From positions 76,911-140,910 of the forward strand of contig NZ_SKCD01000009.1 of the NCBI RefSeq assembly GCF_006542765.1: 64,000 nt of DNA. Reading direction: 5' to 3'. Source of the DNA: Paenibacillus luteus (GTDB lineage: Bacteria > Bacillota > Bacilli > Paenibacillales > Paenibacillaceae). The translations under genes and the position numbers were made by a program. This document shows, piece after piece, positions 37,023 through 46,484 of the stretch; the stretch's first letter is position 1, and every line of letters starts with the position of its first letter. The notes beneath the pieces were generated by a model. It saw only the letters and a list, made by a program, of their open reading frames with translations, searched no databases and was not told the DNA's origin.

Positions 37023-37116
37023 GGTACAGGATTATCCGATAATTCCTCTTTAAATATATCTTGCGGAAAGAGAGCTGAATGCCCCGATGCGTCGAATATG
37101 GTATTAGCTGATATTA
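37022..37116 (-). repeat. Conserved downstream repeat R, copy 2
   Basis: Directly follows the stop of the 459-aa cargo gene and encodes SGHSALFPQDIFKEELSDNP in the reading frame equivalent to copy 1. It is truncated by the IS256 end, so the rlmH-like tail seen after copy 1 is missing. Confidence 0.65.
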
Positions 37117-38483
37117 CTATTAACTTTGATTAGACTTTCGTAAAATTCTCTTTTAAAATTGCGTGCCAATGAAAAAATAAGTGGTGCTACTGGTTGTAGT
37201 CGCTTCCCGCTCCATTCAATATACTTATTTTTAGGTGAACTAACAAAATCTAAAATAATCCTATTTTCTGGTGTATCAATTAATGGCAAATTGTAAAAAC
37301 TAATTTGGAAGTTAAATAATTCAATTAAACAGAATTGATTTTGGAATGACACATTAACTCCATCTATATTATTTTCAATGATTTCAACAATCCTTTTATT
37401 TATATATGTTTTAAAAAAATACATGTCCTTGAATAGCTGTTCCTCCTTATTAGATATTTCTGGATTCTTTCTATTTACACTTAGCCAAGAGTTTATTAGA
37501 TTCATCCCAGCAAAAAAATAAAATGCAACATACTTGTTGGAAACAGGAATTTTCATTATTGCGAGTGCTTCCAATAATTCCGATTTTTTAATTTCATATT
37601 CAGTAAACTTTGGTTGTGAAATTTCATTTAAAATTAGTTCATTACTTTTGGATTCCGGCAAGCTCAGATGATTTTGTAGTAAGATTATTTGTCTCTCAAA
37701 TTGTTCTCTGATTTTTTCAGATGATCTGTTATAGAATTCAAATAGTGATATTACTTCGACATTCTTATGTTTGCAGCGGTGATGGCGAGTGTATGTCGGG
37801 TTACAAAATATAATGGTTAGCTTTTCACATTGATCAGCCAACCTCAATCCAATTCTATGTGCTCTTTCCTCGTTGAAACTTGAAAATATCCAGTGTGATC
37901 TATCAATCGAAAACAATGGATATATGTATTTAGATTTAATAGTAAATATTTTGCTGTACCCCTCTGCTTCAGTATCTACGGCAAATCTTTTTAAATAAAC
38001 AGCATTTGGAAACGTCATTTCCATCAAATATGAAATTAATGAATTAAAAAGTAAAAGTGAAACTGGGCGGGATTTATTTTCAGTAATTCTTTTAAAACTC
38101 CCTTTCATAAATTTAGCAACAAGGTCTTTTGAGGGGTCCTCTTTCTTTGTAAACACTGTAATGAACTCCCCCTCCTTATTATAAATAATTTGAAAAACCG
38201 TATCCCATTTCCTCTGCTCCCACTCAGACTGTCCACTCTTCATGTTTGACTTTAGCCTAAAAGTTGTTTTGTACCTACCGTTGCTTTGTAGTTCAATTGA
38301 AAGTACAGTTATTTCATACTCAATGTGGTTAAATGAAATAATCTGCCTTTCATTAAGAAAGACAGATTCAAAATCTATATTCCTGAGTACTACCCAGGGA
38401 TAAACTTCTCGACACCATTTTGCAACATGAGTTTCCTTATGATTTCTGCACCATGTTTGAAAATCCAAGTTTTCAATTTTCAT
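37104..38483 (-). CDS. Orphan cargo protein next to rlmH, 459 aa
   Basis: No domain is recognised. It is a soluble, strongly AT-coded protein, rich in Ile, Asn, Lys and Phe, unlike the GC-richer core genes beside it. Features: WHCREVYPW-like aromatic N-terminus (WCREVYPWVVLRNIDFES), a basic central HHRCKHKNVEV that could hold zinc or nucleic acid, and a helical C-terminal half with SKNKYIEWSGKRLQPVAPLI-like segment. An AAAGGTGA site precedes the ATG. It occupies the first position downstream of rlmH in the cassette, the usual place of cargo in rlmH-inserted islands. A defence function is only a guess. Confidence 0.65.
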   Translation of the reverse strand: MKIENLDFQTWCRNHKETHVAKWCREVYPWVVLRNIDFESVFLNERQIISFNHIEYEITVLSIELQSNGRYKTTFRLKSNMKSGQSEWEQRKWDTVFQIIYNKEGEFITVFTKKEDPSKDLVAKFMKGSFKRITENKSRPVSLLLFNSLISYLMEMTFPNAVYLKRFAVDTEAEGYSKIFTIKSKYIYPLFSIDRSHWIFSSFNEERAHRIGLRLADQCEKLTIIFCNPTYTRHHRCKHKNVEVISLFEFYNRSSEKIREQFERQIILLQNHLSLPESKSNELILNEISQPKFTEYEIKKSELLEALAIMKIPVSNKYVAFYFFAGMNLINSWLSVNRKNPEISNKEEQLFKDMYFFKTYINKRIVEIIENNIDGVNVSFQNQFCLIELFNFQISFYNLPLIDTPENRIILDFVSSPKNKYIEWSGKRLQPVAPLIFSLARNFKREFYESLIKVNSNIS

Positions 38484-38580
38484 ATTATCACCTTTACTGA
38501 AATTTCAGCTAACTTCATATTCATGAACTTCAGAAACAACCTGTTTTCCGAAGCTTATCAGCCATAATTCTAAGTGTATT

Positions 38581-38673
38581 ATCGTTCATCACATCGGCTA
38601 AAAACAGGGCGAATATATGGCGACCCGAACTTTCCATCAAAATTTTTCCGCCGTTACTTATGATAAGGCTCCC
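38581..38673 (-). repeat. rlmH 3' end and cassette boundary (att1)
   Basis: GAGCCTTATCATAAGTAACG covers the last codons of rlmH. The sequence downstream (GGCGGAAAAATT, then the complement of GAATATATGGCGA) is shared with 34153-34248. This is the position where SCC cassettes integrate in staphylococci (core GAAGCATATCATAAATGA). Confidence 0.75.
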
Positions 38674-39133
38674 CCCGATTTATCTTCACAGCCCGATAAA
38701 TCTGCTCCACCAGCACCAGGCGCATCAGCTGGTGCGGCAAGGTCATGCGCCCAAAGCTCAGCTTCTGCTGGGCGCGCTTAAGCACCGCGGGAGCAAGACC
38801 ATTGCTCCCGCCAATAACAAAAGCCACGTGGCTGCGCCCATACGTGGCTAATTTATCGAGCTGGCCCGCGAGATCCTCGCTGGACCAGAGCTCGCCTTCC
38901 AGCGCGAGCGCGACAACATGCGCCTCAGGCTTCAGCTGCGCTAGAAGCCTCTCGCCCTCTCGCTCGCGCACAATCGCTTCCTCCGCCGGACTCATCGTCT
39001 CCGGCGCCTTCTCATCGGGCACTTCCGTGAGCGTGAGCTTCACGTAAGGCCCGAGCCGCTTGGCATATTCCGCTATGCCAAGCACTAAGTACTTTTCCTT
39101 CAGCTTGCCAACGGCAGCTATTTGTATATGCAA
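38654..39133 (-). CDS. rlmH: 23S rRNA (pseudouridine1915-N3)-methyltransferase
   Basis: SPOUT-class methyltransferase that methylates pseudouridine 1915 in helix 69 of 23S rRNA. Typical segments: [20 protein letters not shown], the SAM-binding knot [20 protein letters not shown] and the end [20 protein letters not shown] then [14 protein letters not shown]. The TTG at 39133 is preferred: AGGA lies nine bases before it and the product is 159 residues, the usual length; a GTG at 39142 would add three. It is the last gene of the core block before the accessory cassettes, and its 3' end is duplicated at 34.2 and 33.0 kb. Confidence 0.95.
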   Translation of the reverse strand: MHIQIAAVGKLKEKYLVLGIAEYAKRLGPYVKLTLTEVPDEKAPETMSPAEEAIVREREGERLLAQLKPEAHVVALALEGELWSSEDLAGQLDKLATYGRSHVAFVIGGSNGLAPAVLKRAQQKLSFGRMTLPHQLMRLVLVEQIYRAVKINRGEPYHK

Positions 39134-39235
39134 AACGTACACGTCCTTTTATCGTCTCGGATCATACGATCCATACGCTGCCTTATCCTAATGTCCACCT
39201 ACATCGATTGACATCCTGCTCTTACACTTTTCTCT

Positions 39236-39403
39236 CTAAACTACCAAAAAAGTAGCCGGTTCATCACAAAAGTCGCATTTGCGCGGCGGGTCCCAATCCG
39301 CAAATTGCGTTTCTTTCAGATCCACTACGTCTGGCGCATCCTCATATTCGTCTACAAATCGGTCCAAAGCTGTTTCCATATGCTCTTTACATACACAATA
39401 CAT
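39236..39403 (-). CDS. CxxH/CxxC small protein, 55 aa
   Basis: A short gene. Residues start MYCVCKEHMETALDRFVDEY with a CxxxxH pair, followed by an acidic middle and KCDFCDEPATFLVV with a CxxC pair, a probable zinc knuckle. Proteins of this shape (CxxH/CxxC family) lie between htrA and rlmH in many Bacillales. AGGA lies before the ATG. The function is unknown. Confidence 0.85.
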   Translation of the reverse strand: MYCVCKEHMETALDRFVDEYEDAPDVVDLKETQFADWDPPRKCDFCDEPATFLVV

Positions 39404-39742
39404 AATCTGCACGTTCCTATTCCTAGTTGATGGTTGTCCATTTCTTTCTAATCTTGCTTTACTTTAATCATTTTCATTAGTTTACTAACTTTATGATTTA
39501 ATCCTTTTTCATAACTTTATGAACTGCCCATTTCCCACTTTTCTACACTAACCATTCTTATCTTTCCATCTTTCACACATTTTCGAATTTCTAATATTCA
39601 TGCCTCTTTTTCCCGCAAATACTCTTGTTATCTACACACAGCATATCAGAAAACGGCACTCCCTGTGAAGACGACAAATTCTGCACCTTCGCTTAGCTCC
39701 CCTACGCCTACCTCAATTATCGACACCCATTCCATCCATTCG
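39404..39742. other. AT-rich gap without features
   Basis: About 340 bases, poor in G, between the CxxH/CxxC gene and the htrA terminator. I see no gene or structured element apart from the presumed rlmH-side promoter. Confidence 0.4.
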
Positions 39743-39751
39743 CAAAAAAAA

Positions 39752-39788
39752 ATCGGAGCCTGCAACGGTCTCCCGTCACAAGCTCCGA
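39752..39788 (-). terminator. Terminator of htrA and the walRK operon
   Basis: GTCGGAGC / GCTCCGA stem with a long loop followed by nine T's on the minus strand, 37 bases past the htrA stop. Confidence 0.8.
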
Positions 39789-39824
39789 CACAGTTCATTT
39801 TCTTTCATCCCAAACGCACAAAGC

Positions 39825-41192
39825 CTATTCCTCTTCATCTTCCTTTTGACCCAGCTTAAAGTGAGTCGTTTTCAGCTGTCCGTCGCGATAGTAGCTGATT
39901 TCAATATCATCGCCGATCTTCTTCTGCGTGTACAAATATTTGCGCAGCTCCATCGTGCTGCCAATTGATTTGTTATCAAGCTTGACGATCACATCGTTGA
40001 ACAAAAGGCCTGCATCCTTCGCAGGACCCACTGCTTCCAGCACGATGACGCCTGAGTAGATATCATCCGGCAGCTTCAGGGGCGCGCCTCCGCTTTCCGG
40101 AACAGCTTGCTCACCCGTCTCTGCGTCATTCTCGGCTGCCTTGCCATCTTCGCCTTCCAGCGCTTTGCCGAAGGCATCCTCAAAGTCCTGCTGCTGCCAA
40201 TACTGCTCCAGATCCATCGTGTATACGCCCAAATATGGACGCGGCACATGGCCCAGCTTGATCAGACTCTCGACGATTGGCATCGCTAAGTTTATCGGAA
40301 TCGCAAAGCCGATGCCCTCCACGCCAAGATCAGCGATTTTCATACTGTTGATACCTACCACACGACCGTTCAAATCAATGAGCGGTCCGCCGCTGTTGCC
40401 TTGGTTAATGGAGGCATCGATCTGAATGACCTCTTGCTCCCAATCATAAACGCCATCCTGATTCAGCGATACGGGCACGATTTGTTTGGTTTTGCTCACG
40501 CTGCCCGTTGTAACCGACTCTCCCAGTCCCAGCGGGTTGCCGATCGCAATAATATATTCAGCAGGGCGAAGAGCCGAGGAATCGCCAATCTCAGCGACGA
40601 CATCAATTCCCTTCGCATCGATCTCAAGCACGGCAAGATCCGTAATCTGATCCTTGCCGACAACACGCGCCTCGCGCGTTTCGCCATTCATAAGCACGAC
40701 CTTAACCGCTGCCGCCTGATCGATGACATGGTAATTCGTAATAATAATGGCTTTGCCATCCTTCTTGCTAATAATGACGCCGGAGCCAACGCCCGCCTCG
40801 CGCAAGGTTCCCTTCACTTCTGAGTCCTTGGGCAGCGCTTGGCCATTTCCAATGCCGGGCGCGAACATTTGCTGATTAATCACGCTAACGACAGCTGGCC
40901 GAACCTTCGCAGATGCCTGAATGGGCCGCTCCAGCGGATCAACTGTAGAGATCGTCCCCGCTGTAGCCACGGAGCCTCCCCCGTTTCCAATCCCTGGACC
41001 GCCGCCAAAAAAAACACCGAACAGCAGCGTTGCGGCAACCGCGCTCGTAATGGAGGAGACGAACGCTATACGGACGTTAGACCACTTGCGGGTACCGCTT
41101 CTATATGGAAATCCCAAGTCTCTCTTACGGCTCTCACGAGCAGCACGCTTGGATACTTTAGTCGAATAAAAATCGTCGTCGAATAGGCTCAT
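39825..41192 (-). CDS. htrA: HtrA-like membrane serine protease with PDZ domain
   Basis: 455 residues: a cytosolic N-terminus, one transmembrane helix at about 42-62, a trypsin-like domain (about 95-310) and a PDZ domain (about 350-440). Catalytic triad: His in IITNYHVIDQ, Asp in QITDLAVLEID and Ser in INQGNSGGPLIDLNGRVVG. The PDZ has YSGVIVLEAVGPAKDAGLLF. It degrades or refolds damaged envelope proteins. An insert rich in Glu/Gly/Ala (about 335-365) separates the two domains. It ends the walRK block, as htrC (yyxA) does in Bacillus subtilis. Confidence 0.93.
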   Translation of the reverse strand: MSLFDDDFYSTKVSKRAARESRKRDLGFPYRSGTRKWSNVRIAFVSSITSAVAATLLFGVFFGGGPGIGNGGGSVATAGTISTVDPLERPIQASAKVRPAVVSVINQQMFAPGIGNGQALPKDSEVKGTLREAGVGSGVIISKKDGKAIIITNYHVIDQAAAVKVVLMNGETREARVVGKDQITDLAVLEIDAKGIDVVAEIGDSSALRPAEYIIAIGNPLGLGESVTTGSVSKTKQIVPVSLNQDGVYDWEQEVIQIDASINQGNSGGPLIDLNGRVVGINSMKIADLGVEGIGFAIPINLAMPIVESLIKLGHVPRPYLGVYTMDLEQYWQQQDFEDAFGKALEGEDGKAAENDAETGEQAVPESGGAPLKLPDDIYSGVIVLEAVGPAKDAGLLFNDVIVKLDNKSIGSTMELRKYLYTQKKIGDDIEISYYRDGQLKTTHFKLGQKEDEEE

Positions 41193-41357
41193 TACTATCG
41201 CTCCTCTCGATGTTTCAAGACATCAAGACTATTTTTTATGAATCTAGGAATGTTTTCGGAAGAAATGACTACAATAATAATAGATTCGGACGACGAACAT
41301 ACTTCATTTTGCATAAAAATCATCAACCGTTGTCCCAACAAAGGGAGAGATGCTGAG

Positions 41358-41579
41358 ATGAAAGCCAAAACGCCTGCCGCTTGGGAGCATGTTCAGCTTG
41401 CTGCAAAGCTTGCGGATCTGAAGGATGACCACTATCGAACCGTTCTTACGTTAAGTGCCATGCTAGAGCTGTTCATAGAGAAAGGAATCCTGACGAGAGA
41501 AGAGTTAAGCGTGAAAGCCGATGCGCTGGACGCCCAGTTGGAATCGCTTATTTCCGCTTCACTTCATCCCATGGCGTAG
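41358..41579 (+). CDS. Small helical protein, 73 aa
   Basis: The start MKAKTPAAWEHVQLAAKLAD has a GGGAGAG site; the frame is open 40 codons further but without a site. It is all-helical, with YRTVLTLSAMLELFIEKGIL and LTREELSVKADALDA, a pattern seen in nitrile-hydratase-like accessory helices, but no function can be given. It runs against the core operon and its end overlaps the 3' end of walJ by 32 bases, tail to tail. Confidence 0.7.
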   Translation: MKAKTPAAWEHVQLAAKLADLKDDHYRTVLTLSAMLELFIEKGILTREELSVKADALDAQLESLISASLHPMA

Positions 41580-42354
41580 GCCTGTCATGGTAAGTCGCGC
41601 GCAAGGGATGTTCATCCTTTTTATAAAAGATTCCGTTATCCTCTAATATTGTATTCACGGTTAGCATCGCTAAATCCATTAAGTTATGATCAAGGCTCAA
41701 ATGAGCCAAATAGACACGTTTCGTTCGATCGGTCATCAGCTCCAGCAGTGCTTCGCCAGCTGCTACATTCGATAAGTGGCCGACATCGCTCAGAATGCGA
41801 CGCTTCGTATTCCAAGGGTAACGGCCCATCCGCAGCATCTCGGTATCATGATTTGCTTCGAGCACCAATACGTCCGAGTCGATAATTTGGCGCTTCACCT
41901 TCTCGCTGACATAACCGAGGTCCGTCGCTAGGCTCAGCTTCTCGCCGTCCTCTACAAAGGAATACCCTACTGGCTCTGCCGCATCATGCGAGATCGGATA
42001 CGATTGCACAAGCATCGAGCCGCATGCGACTTCTTCGCCTGACTCCATAAATACGCGCTTCTCCGGAGCAATCGTGCCGACATGCCTCTCCATCGCTGCC
42101 CATGTTGCCTCATTGGCATAGATCGGCAAATCGTATTTGCGGGCAAAAGCGCCCAAACCCTTAATATGATCGGAATGCTCATGCGTCACGAACAAGGCGT
42201 CTAACTGATGGCCAGTCACTCCCCGCTCCCGCATTAGCTCATCCAGCTTCTTCGCGCTCATCCCAGCATCGACAATGACCATTTTCTCGTTTCCTTGCAC
42301 GATTGTCGCATTGCCGGTCGAGCCGCTCCCCAGTACTGTAAATCGCAGTCCCAT
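41548..42354 (-). CDS. walJ: MBL-fold hydrolase WalJ (YycJ)
   Basis: A 268-residue metallo-beta-lactamase fold protein. The metal-binding motif THEHSDHIKG lies near residue 58, preceded by VIVDAGMSAKKLDELM, with the later metal His in the SYPISHDAAEP segment and the Asp in LATDLGYVS. Related WalJ proteins are cytosolic nucleases or hydrolases that help coordinate wall synthesis and DNA replication. It is co-transcribed with walRK-yycHI. Confidence 0.93.
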   Translation of the reverse strand: MGLRFTVLGSGSTGNATIVQGNEKMVIVDAGMSAKKLDELMRERGVTGHQLDALFVTHEHSDHIKGLGAFARKYDLPIYANEATWAAMERHVGTIAPEKRVFMESGEEVACGSMLVQSYPISHDAAEPVGYSFVEDGEKLSLATDLGYVSEKVKRQIIDSDVLVLEANHDTEMLRMGRYPWNTKRRILSDVGHLSNVAAGEALLELMTDRTKRVYLAHLSLDHNLMDLAMLTVNTILEDNGIFYKKDEHPLRATYHDRPTPWDEVKRK

Positions 42355-42387
42355 AATCGCTCTTTCCTGTCCCTTCTCCTGCTCCCG

Positions 42388-43143
42388 TTAGTGAATCACG
42401 TTCGCTGCTGCTTCCCCTTGCTCTTCATCCGTTGCAACCTCACCGCTAATGGCATTGACATAAAATAATTGCCCGCTCTCCAGCATTACCCGCCAAGATG
42501 GTGCCGAAACCTGCTTCTCCGAGTCAAAGATCTGGCCTTTATAGCCCAGTTGAATATCGGAAATGATGGCCCCATCCGGCAAGTAGGTCTCAATTAAGCT
42601 CGCGACCACCTTCGCAGCCGGCAGCACCGGCTTCGCCTCGCCCGATCCAAGCAGCTCCACTCGGTCCTGCAGGTAGGAGGTTATTTTCTGATTGCTAATA
42701 TACAGCGTCAGCTTCACATCGAACATCGGACGTCCTTCGACTACCCGGTATAGGATGAACTTATCCACACTGCTGTTCAGCAAATCGAATGCATATTGAT
42801 CAAGCTCAGGAATTCGACTCCCGAGTGTCTTTACTAATTCCGATTTCTTATACATAATCGTGCTGTCCACCGGCTTGTCCAAAATAACAGGCTCCGCGTT
42901 CTTCCGGCTGTCCGAGTGAAGCAAATACGTTAAATCTCCGAGCTCCGGCGTTTCCAGCGGTAGATTGGCTTCTAAAGAAATACGCTTCTGCTGCATAAGC
43001 AGCACCTTATCCTGCGGCAGCTCTGCCGTATTTACGTTCATGTTCAGCTGCTCCCTGATATCGAGCCATAGCTGGTACCCCAGCAAAACATTGAGCAGCA
43101 AAAATGAAATAATAAGCACATTTTTCGCCCGTCCCCAATCCAC
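42388..43143 (-). CDS. yycI: WalRK regulator YycI
   Basis: 251 residues with an N-terminal membrane helix (MDWGRAKNVLIISFLLLNVL, continuing LGYQLW), which is the YycI signature, and an extracellular domain with two YycI/YycH repeats (SWRVMLESGQLFYVNAISGE at the end). With YycH it binds the WalK membrane helices and restrains the kinase. Confidence 0.92.
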   Translation of the reverse strand: MDWGRAKNVLIISFLLLNVLLGYQLWLDIREQLNMNVNTAELPQDKVLLMQQKRISLEANLPLETPELGDLTYLLHSDSRKNAEPVILDKPVDSTIMYKKSELVKTLGSRIPELDQYAFDLLNSSVDKFILYRVVEGRPMFDVKLTLYISNQKITSYLQDRVELLGSGEAKPVLPAAKVVASLIETYLPDGAIISDIQLGYKGQIFDSEKQVSAPSWRVMLESGQLFYVNAISGEVATDEEQGEAAANVIH

Positions 43144-43173
43144 TCGCCTTCACCTCCCGCCGTCCATCCTTGC

Positions 43174-44637
43174 TTATCGCATATGATTCCAATCACTGGC
43201 CTTCAGCGGATTCACCCCACCAGAGGACAGCGCCGCCGCACCAGCTCCAGCTGCTGCTGTCGCATCGGTTTCTTCCTTGCCATCTGCATCCGCGGTTTCT
43301 TGCCCATCCGCATCTACAGGCTCCTGCGGCGGTTCATATCCATTTGGATATGCGTCCACCAATACTTCTTCCGTGCCATCCGTCAGGCGAACAGCCCATA
43401 CCGGCGTGAATCGAATGAGATTATCATCCATCGGTGATGCCTGCAGCGCAGGGAACAGCGCTTCTACTTCGCTACGTCTGGCGTAGTTAGTTAAGCTTTG
43501 CTGAAGCGCCTCTCCGCCTAACAGCCATCTGACCTTGCGAGACTCGGATTTCGGACCGAGCGTAATCAAGGACCTTGAATATTCCGTAACGACGCCTTGC
43601 TGAAGGGTAAGCCTCATATAACCATATCGGAATGGCGGCGTTTCAATAACTGGATACTGCTCCACGTATTGCTTGAAGCGAATCGATCTGCCCTCGCCTC
43701 CAGGCAGCGCATTAACGAAACGGTGAACGCCATCCCAGCCACCATGCTGATTAACAAAATCGACGGAGGCATACACGTTGTCACTGAGCACATTTTCCGT
43801 AATTTGAGGGGCGCTTGGATCGGTATAGCTGATCCATTTGCCGTTCTGCTCCACTTTCAATCCTCGCTTGCCATCGGTATAGATTTGTGAGCCGCTCCGG
43901 TCTTCAAGCGCCCTTGTCGTACTGGGATCGAAGAACAAGCTGCGCTGCATCAAATCCGGAGAATACGTCTCATACGGAAAAACCATTTCGGTCGACTGGA
44001 TCGGCGCGGTTGGAAGATAAAGCCCGTCTGCCGTCATCGTATACAACGGTTGGAACTGGCCGAAGCCCACGTAATCCTGTACGTCGCGAACCGTCAGATC
44101 CGCTCGAACCGATTCATATACCATCTGGCCGTCTGAGCTGAAGAAGAAGGTTCTGATCTCCTCTGTGCCCGTCGTCTTGAATATCCATATGCGATCAATG
44201 GTTTCATTCAGAAACAGCAAGTCTCCTTCAAGCTTCAGCAGCTTTTGCAAGAGCTCTACAGGAATGCCATTGTCGAACCTCAGCTCGATTCCAATATCGT
44301 TCTTGCGGATTTCCTCCCAGTTCAGCACATCGGATGGGCTGCGCTGGAAACCCTTAAATTCTCTACCCTGAATACGCTGATTCAGAATCATTTCATAGAA
44401 CTGCGTCCCCGGATAAATAACGGTATGCTTATTGCCCCCTAAATGGATAACAAGCTCCTCGGGAAAAATAACGCTCTCCACGCTTTTGGCCGTTCCTATC
44501 GGCTCCGTAATCACATAATCCTGATCGCTTCTGACGGTTACGCCAAGTCCAGGCATGCTATAGGCGAGCAAATAGCTTTGGAGAAGGCTAAGCACAACAA
44601 GACCGATAAGCGCCGTTGTTTTTATTTTTTCCTTCAT
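43174..44637 (-). CDS. yycH: WalRK regulator YycH
   Basis: 487 residues: one membrane helix near residues 8-28 (TTALIGLVVLSLLQSYLLAY) and a large extracellular domain with the YycH fold. The C-terminus has an Ala/Asp/Glu/Gly-rich tail after PPQEPVDADGQE that is unusual for the family. Its start overlaps walK by four bases (ATGA), so the two are translationally coupled. Confidence 0.92.
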   Translation of the reverse strand: MKEKIKTTALIGLVVLSLLQSYLLAYSMPGLGVTVRSDQDYVITEPIGTAKSVESVIFPEELVIHLGGNKHTVIYPGTQFYEMILNQRIQGREFKGFQRSPSDVLNWEEIRKNDIGIELRFDNGIPVELLQKLLKLEGDLLFLNETIDRIWIFKTTGTEEIRTFFFSSDGQMVYESVRADLTVRDVQDYVGFGQFQPLYTMTADGLYLPTAPIQSTEMVFPYETYSPDLMQRSLFFDPSTTRALEDRSGSQIYTDGKRGLKVEQNGKWISYTDPSAPQITENVLSDNVYASVDFVNQHGGWDGVHRFVNALPGGEGRSIRFKQYVEQYPVIETPPFRYGYMRLTLQQGVVTEYSRSLITLGPKSESRKVRWLLGGEALQQSLTNYARRSEVEALFPALQASPMDDNLIRFTPVWAVRLTDGTEEVLVDAYPNGYEPPQEPVDADGQETADADGKEETDATAAAGAGAAALSSGGVNPLKASDWNHMR

Positions 44638-46484
44638 GCCAGCTCGCCCCCTTCACTAAGCAGCGGGAGTGTGAAGGTCACTGTCGTTCCTTCGTTCAGT
44701 TCGGAATCAAGGGCAATTGTGCCGCCATGCGCCTTCACAATTTCCCGGGCAATCGAAAGTCCGAGGCCCGTACCGCCCATATTGCGCGAGCGCGCCTTGT
44801 CTACCCGATAGAAACGGTCAAAAATGCGGTTAAGATCCTTCTTCGGAATACCAATTCCCGTATCCTTTACGCTAATCGCAAGCAATGCCGAGTCGGCCGG
44901 CCTCTTCGCCGTCAATTGAATCGTTCCACCGTCCAGCGTGTATTTGATTGCGTTAGAAAATAAATTATCAAGCACCTGATCAATCTGATCACGGTCCAGC
45001 CAGGCCGTTTCCAGTCCCTCATCAACCCAAACCGCGGCCTTAATCGACTTTTGCCTAAGCTGAAAGGAGAACCGGTCTGCGACCTCGTCCAGCATATCGT
45101 GAATATTCGTTTGCCTTCTCCGCAGCGGCGCCTGATTGGAATCCAGCCGTGACAAATGAAGAAGATCCGTAACCAGCCTGATCATCCGCTCTGTCTCATT
45201 GCGTATAACGCCGACGAAACGTTCGGACAGCTCCCGTTCCTCAAGAGCCCCATCATTAAGTGCCTCCGCATAACTCTTGATCGTCGTCAGGGGCGTACGC
45301 AGCTCATGGGATACGTTCGCAACGAACTGACGGCGTGACTGCTCCAGCTTTTCCTGCTCCGTTACATCCTGCAGCACTGCAATCGTGCCTGTAATGCCTT
45401 TGTCACGTCGGTGAATGGGCGTAAATGTGGCACGCAGCACGCCTTCGCTGCCATCATCAGGCTCATGCTCGTCGAAGTTCCGTTCAATAAGCAGCGTTTG
45501 TCCTCGCCCTTGCTGAAGCTCCTCCAGCCCCTGCTCCGATAGCTCGAACAGCTCTGACAGCATAAACCCATCGCAGGTACGTTTGTCGAGCAGCTCAAGC
45601 GCTCTACGGTTCCACACGATCACTCTGCCATTCTCGTCTGCTGCGACTACGCCATCACTCATATTGGAGAGAATCGAAGTCAGCTTCTCATTTTCCTCTT
45701 CATTGACCGACAGCGCCTCTTTGAGCCGAATCGTCATATCGTTGAAGGCGGTGCTCAAGCTGCCAATCTCGTCATCGCCAAGCACGGGTACCTGCAGATC
45801 AAATTTCCCTTGCGCAACCGCCTCCGCCTGCCTCGTAAGCCCCTGAATGGGACTCGTAATCGTATGGGCAAGCAGCACGCCAAGAACGCCCGTCAAGCCA
45901 AGCGCAATTAATGTGCCCGAGAAAAAAATTTGGTTGACCCGGTTCACCGTTTCATACAGCTCATTCATTGAGGCGACCACATAAACAACGCCAACGACCT
46001 TGTTATCATTAATCGTTACCGGCTGTGCGATCATTTTCTTGCGCGTATTGTCTTCATCTATAATTTCTTGTTCATTGTCAGTAATATTTTGAAGGGCTCG
46101 GCTAACCGCAAGCGACTTGTTTTTCTTCCCAATGTTCGACTGATTGCCTTGCACCGAGGTCGCTACCATCTTGCCGCTTGAATCGAGCACCTGCACCTCA
46201 GCACCACTGATACTGAATAGGTTGCGAACAACCAAGCTAAGATCCTCTGTTGTGCTTTCCGAGGAATCACCTTCCGTATCCGGCTTGGCGGCAAGGCTTG
46301 GGGCGGCGAACTTAGAGAGGATGTCCGCCTGCTCCTTCAAGTTTTTCGTGAAGCTGTCAATCAACGAATGCTTGACCGTGCTTATGAAATACACGCCAAT
46401 GAGCTGCATAGCTACCAGAATCAGAAGCAGATAGATAATAACCAGCTTGACCTGGATCGTGCGGAAGAAGCTTTTGCCCTTCAT
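44634..46484 (-). CDS. walK: Sensor histidine kinase WalK (YycG)
   Basis: 616 residues: membrane helix about 12-34, extracellular PAS-like domain, second helix about 185-205, HAMP to about 258, cytosolic PAS about 265-375, then HisKA with the phospho-accepting His in [15 protein letters not shown] and the HATPase domain (N box [12 protein letters not shown]1 [11 protein letters not shown]2 GGTGLGLS). This essential kinase senses wall status and phosphorylates WalR. It overlaps walR by four bases. Confidence 0.96.
   Translation of the reverse strand: MKGKSFFRTIQVKLVIIYLLLILVAMQLIGVYFISTVKHSLIDSFTKNLKEQADILSKFAAPSLAAKPDTEGDSSESTTEDLSLVVRNLFSISGAEVQVLDSSGKMVATSVQGNQSNIGKKNKSLAVSRALQNITDNEQEIIDEDNTRKKMIAQPVTINDNKVVGVVYVVASMNELYETVNRVNQIFFSGTLIALGLTGVLGVLLAHTITSPIQGLTRQAEAVAQGKFDLQVPVLGDDEIGSLSTAFNDMTIRLKEALSVNEEENEKLTSILSNMSDGVVAADENGRVIVWNRRALELLDKRTCDGFMLSELFELSEQGLEELQQGRGQTLLIERNFDEHEPDDGSEGVLRATFTPIHRRDKGITGTIAVLQDVTEQEKLEQSRRQFVANVSHELRTPLTTIKSYAEALNDGALEERELSERFVGVIRNETERMIRLVTDLLHLSRLDSNQAPLRRRQTNIHDMLDEVADRFSFQLRQKSIKAAVWVDEGLETAWLDRDQIDQVLDNLFSNAIKYTLDGGTIQLTAKRPADSALLAISVKDTGIGIPKKDLNRIFDRFYRVDKARSRNMGGTGLGLSIAREIVKAHGGTIALDSELNEGTTVTFTLPLLSEGGELA

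Noticed and set aside
33000..38673. A Ccr recombinase or other integrase for the rlmH cassettes.
   Set aside because: No frame in the region has serine or tyrosine recombinase motifs; the only transposase remains are IS256.
40401..41186. Plus-strand frames over htrA.
   Set aside because: They are shadows of the intact protease gene, in which the catalytic triad and PDZ domain are clear.
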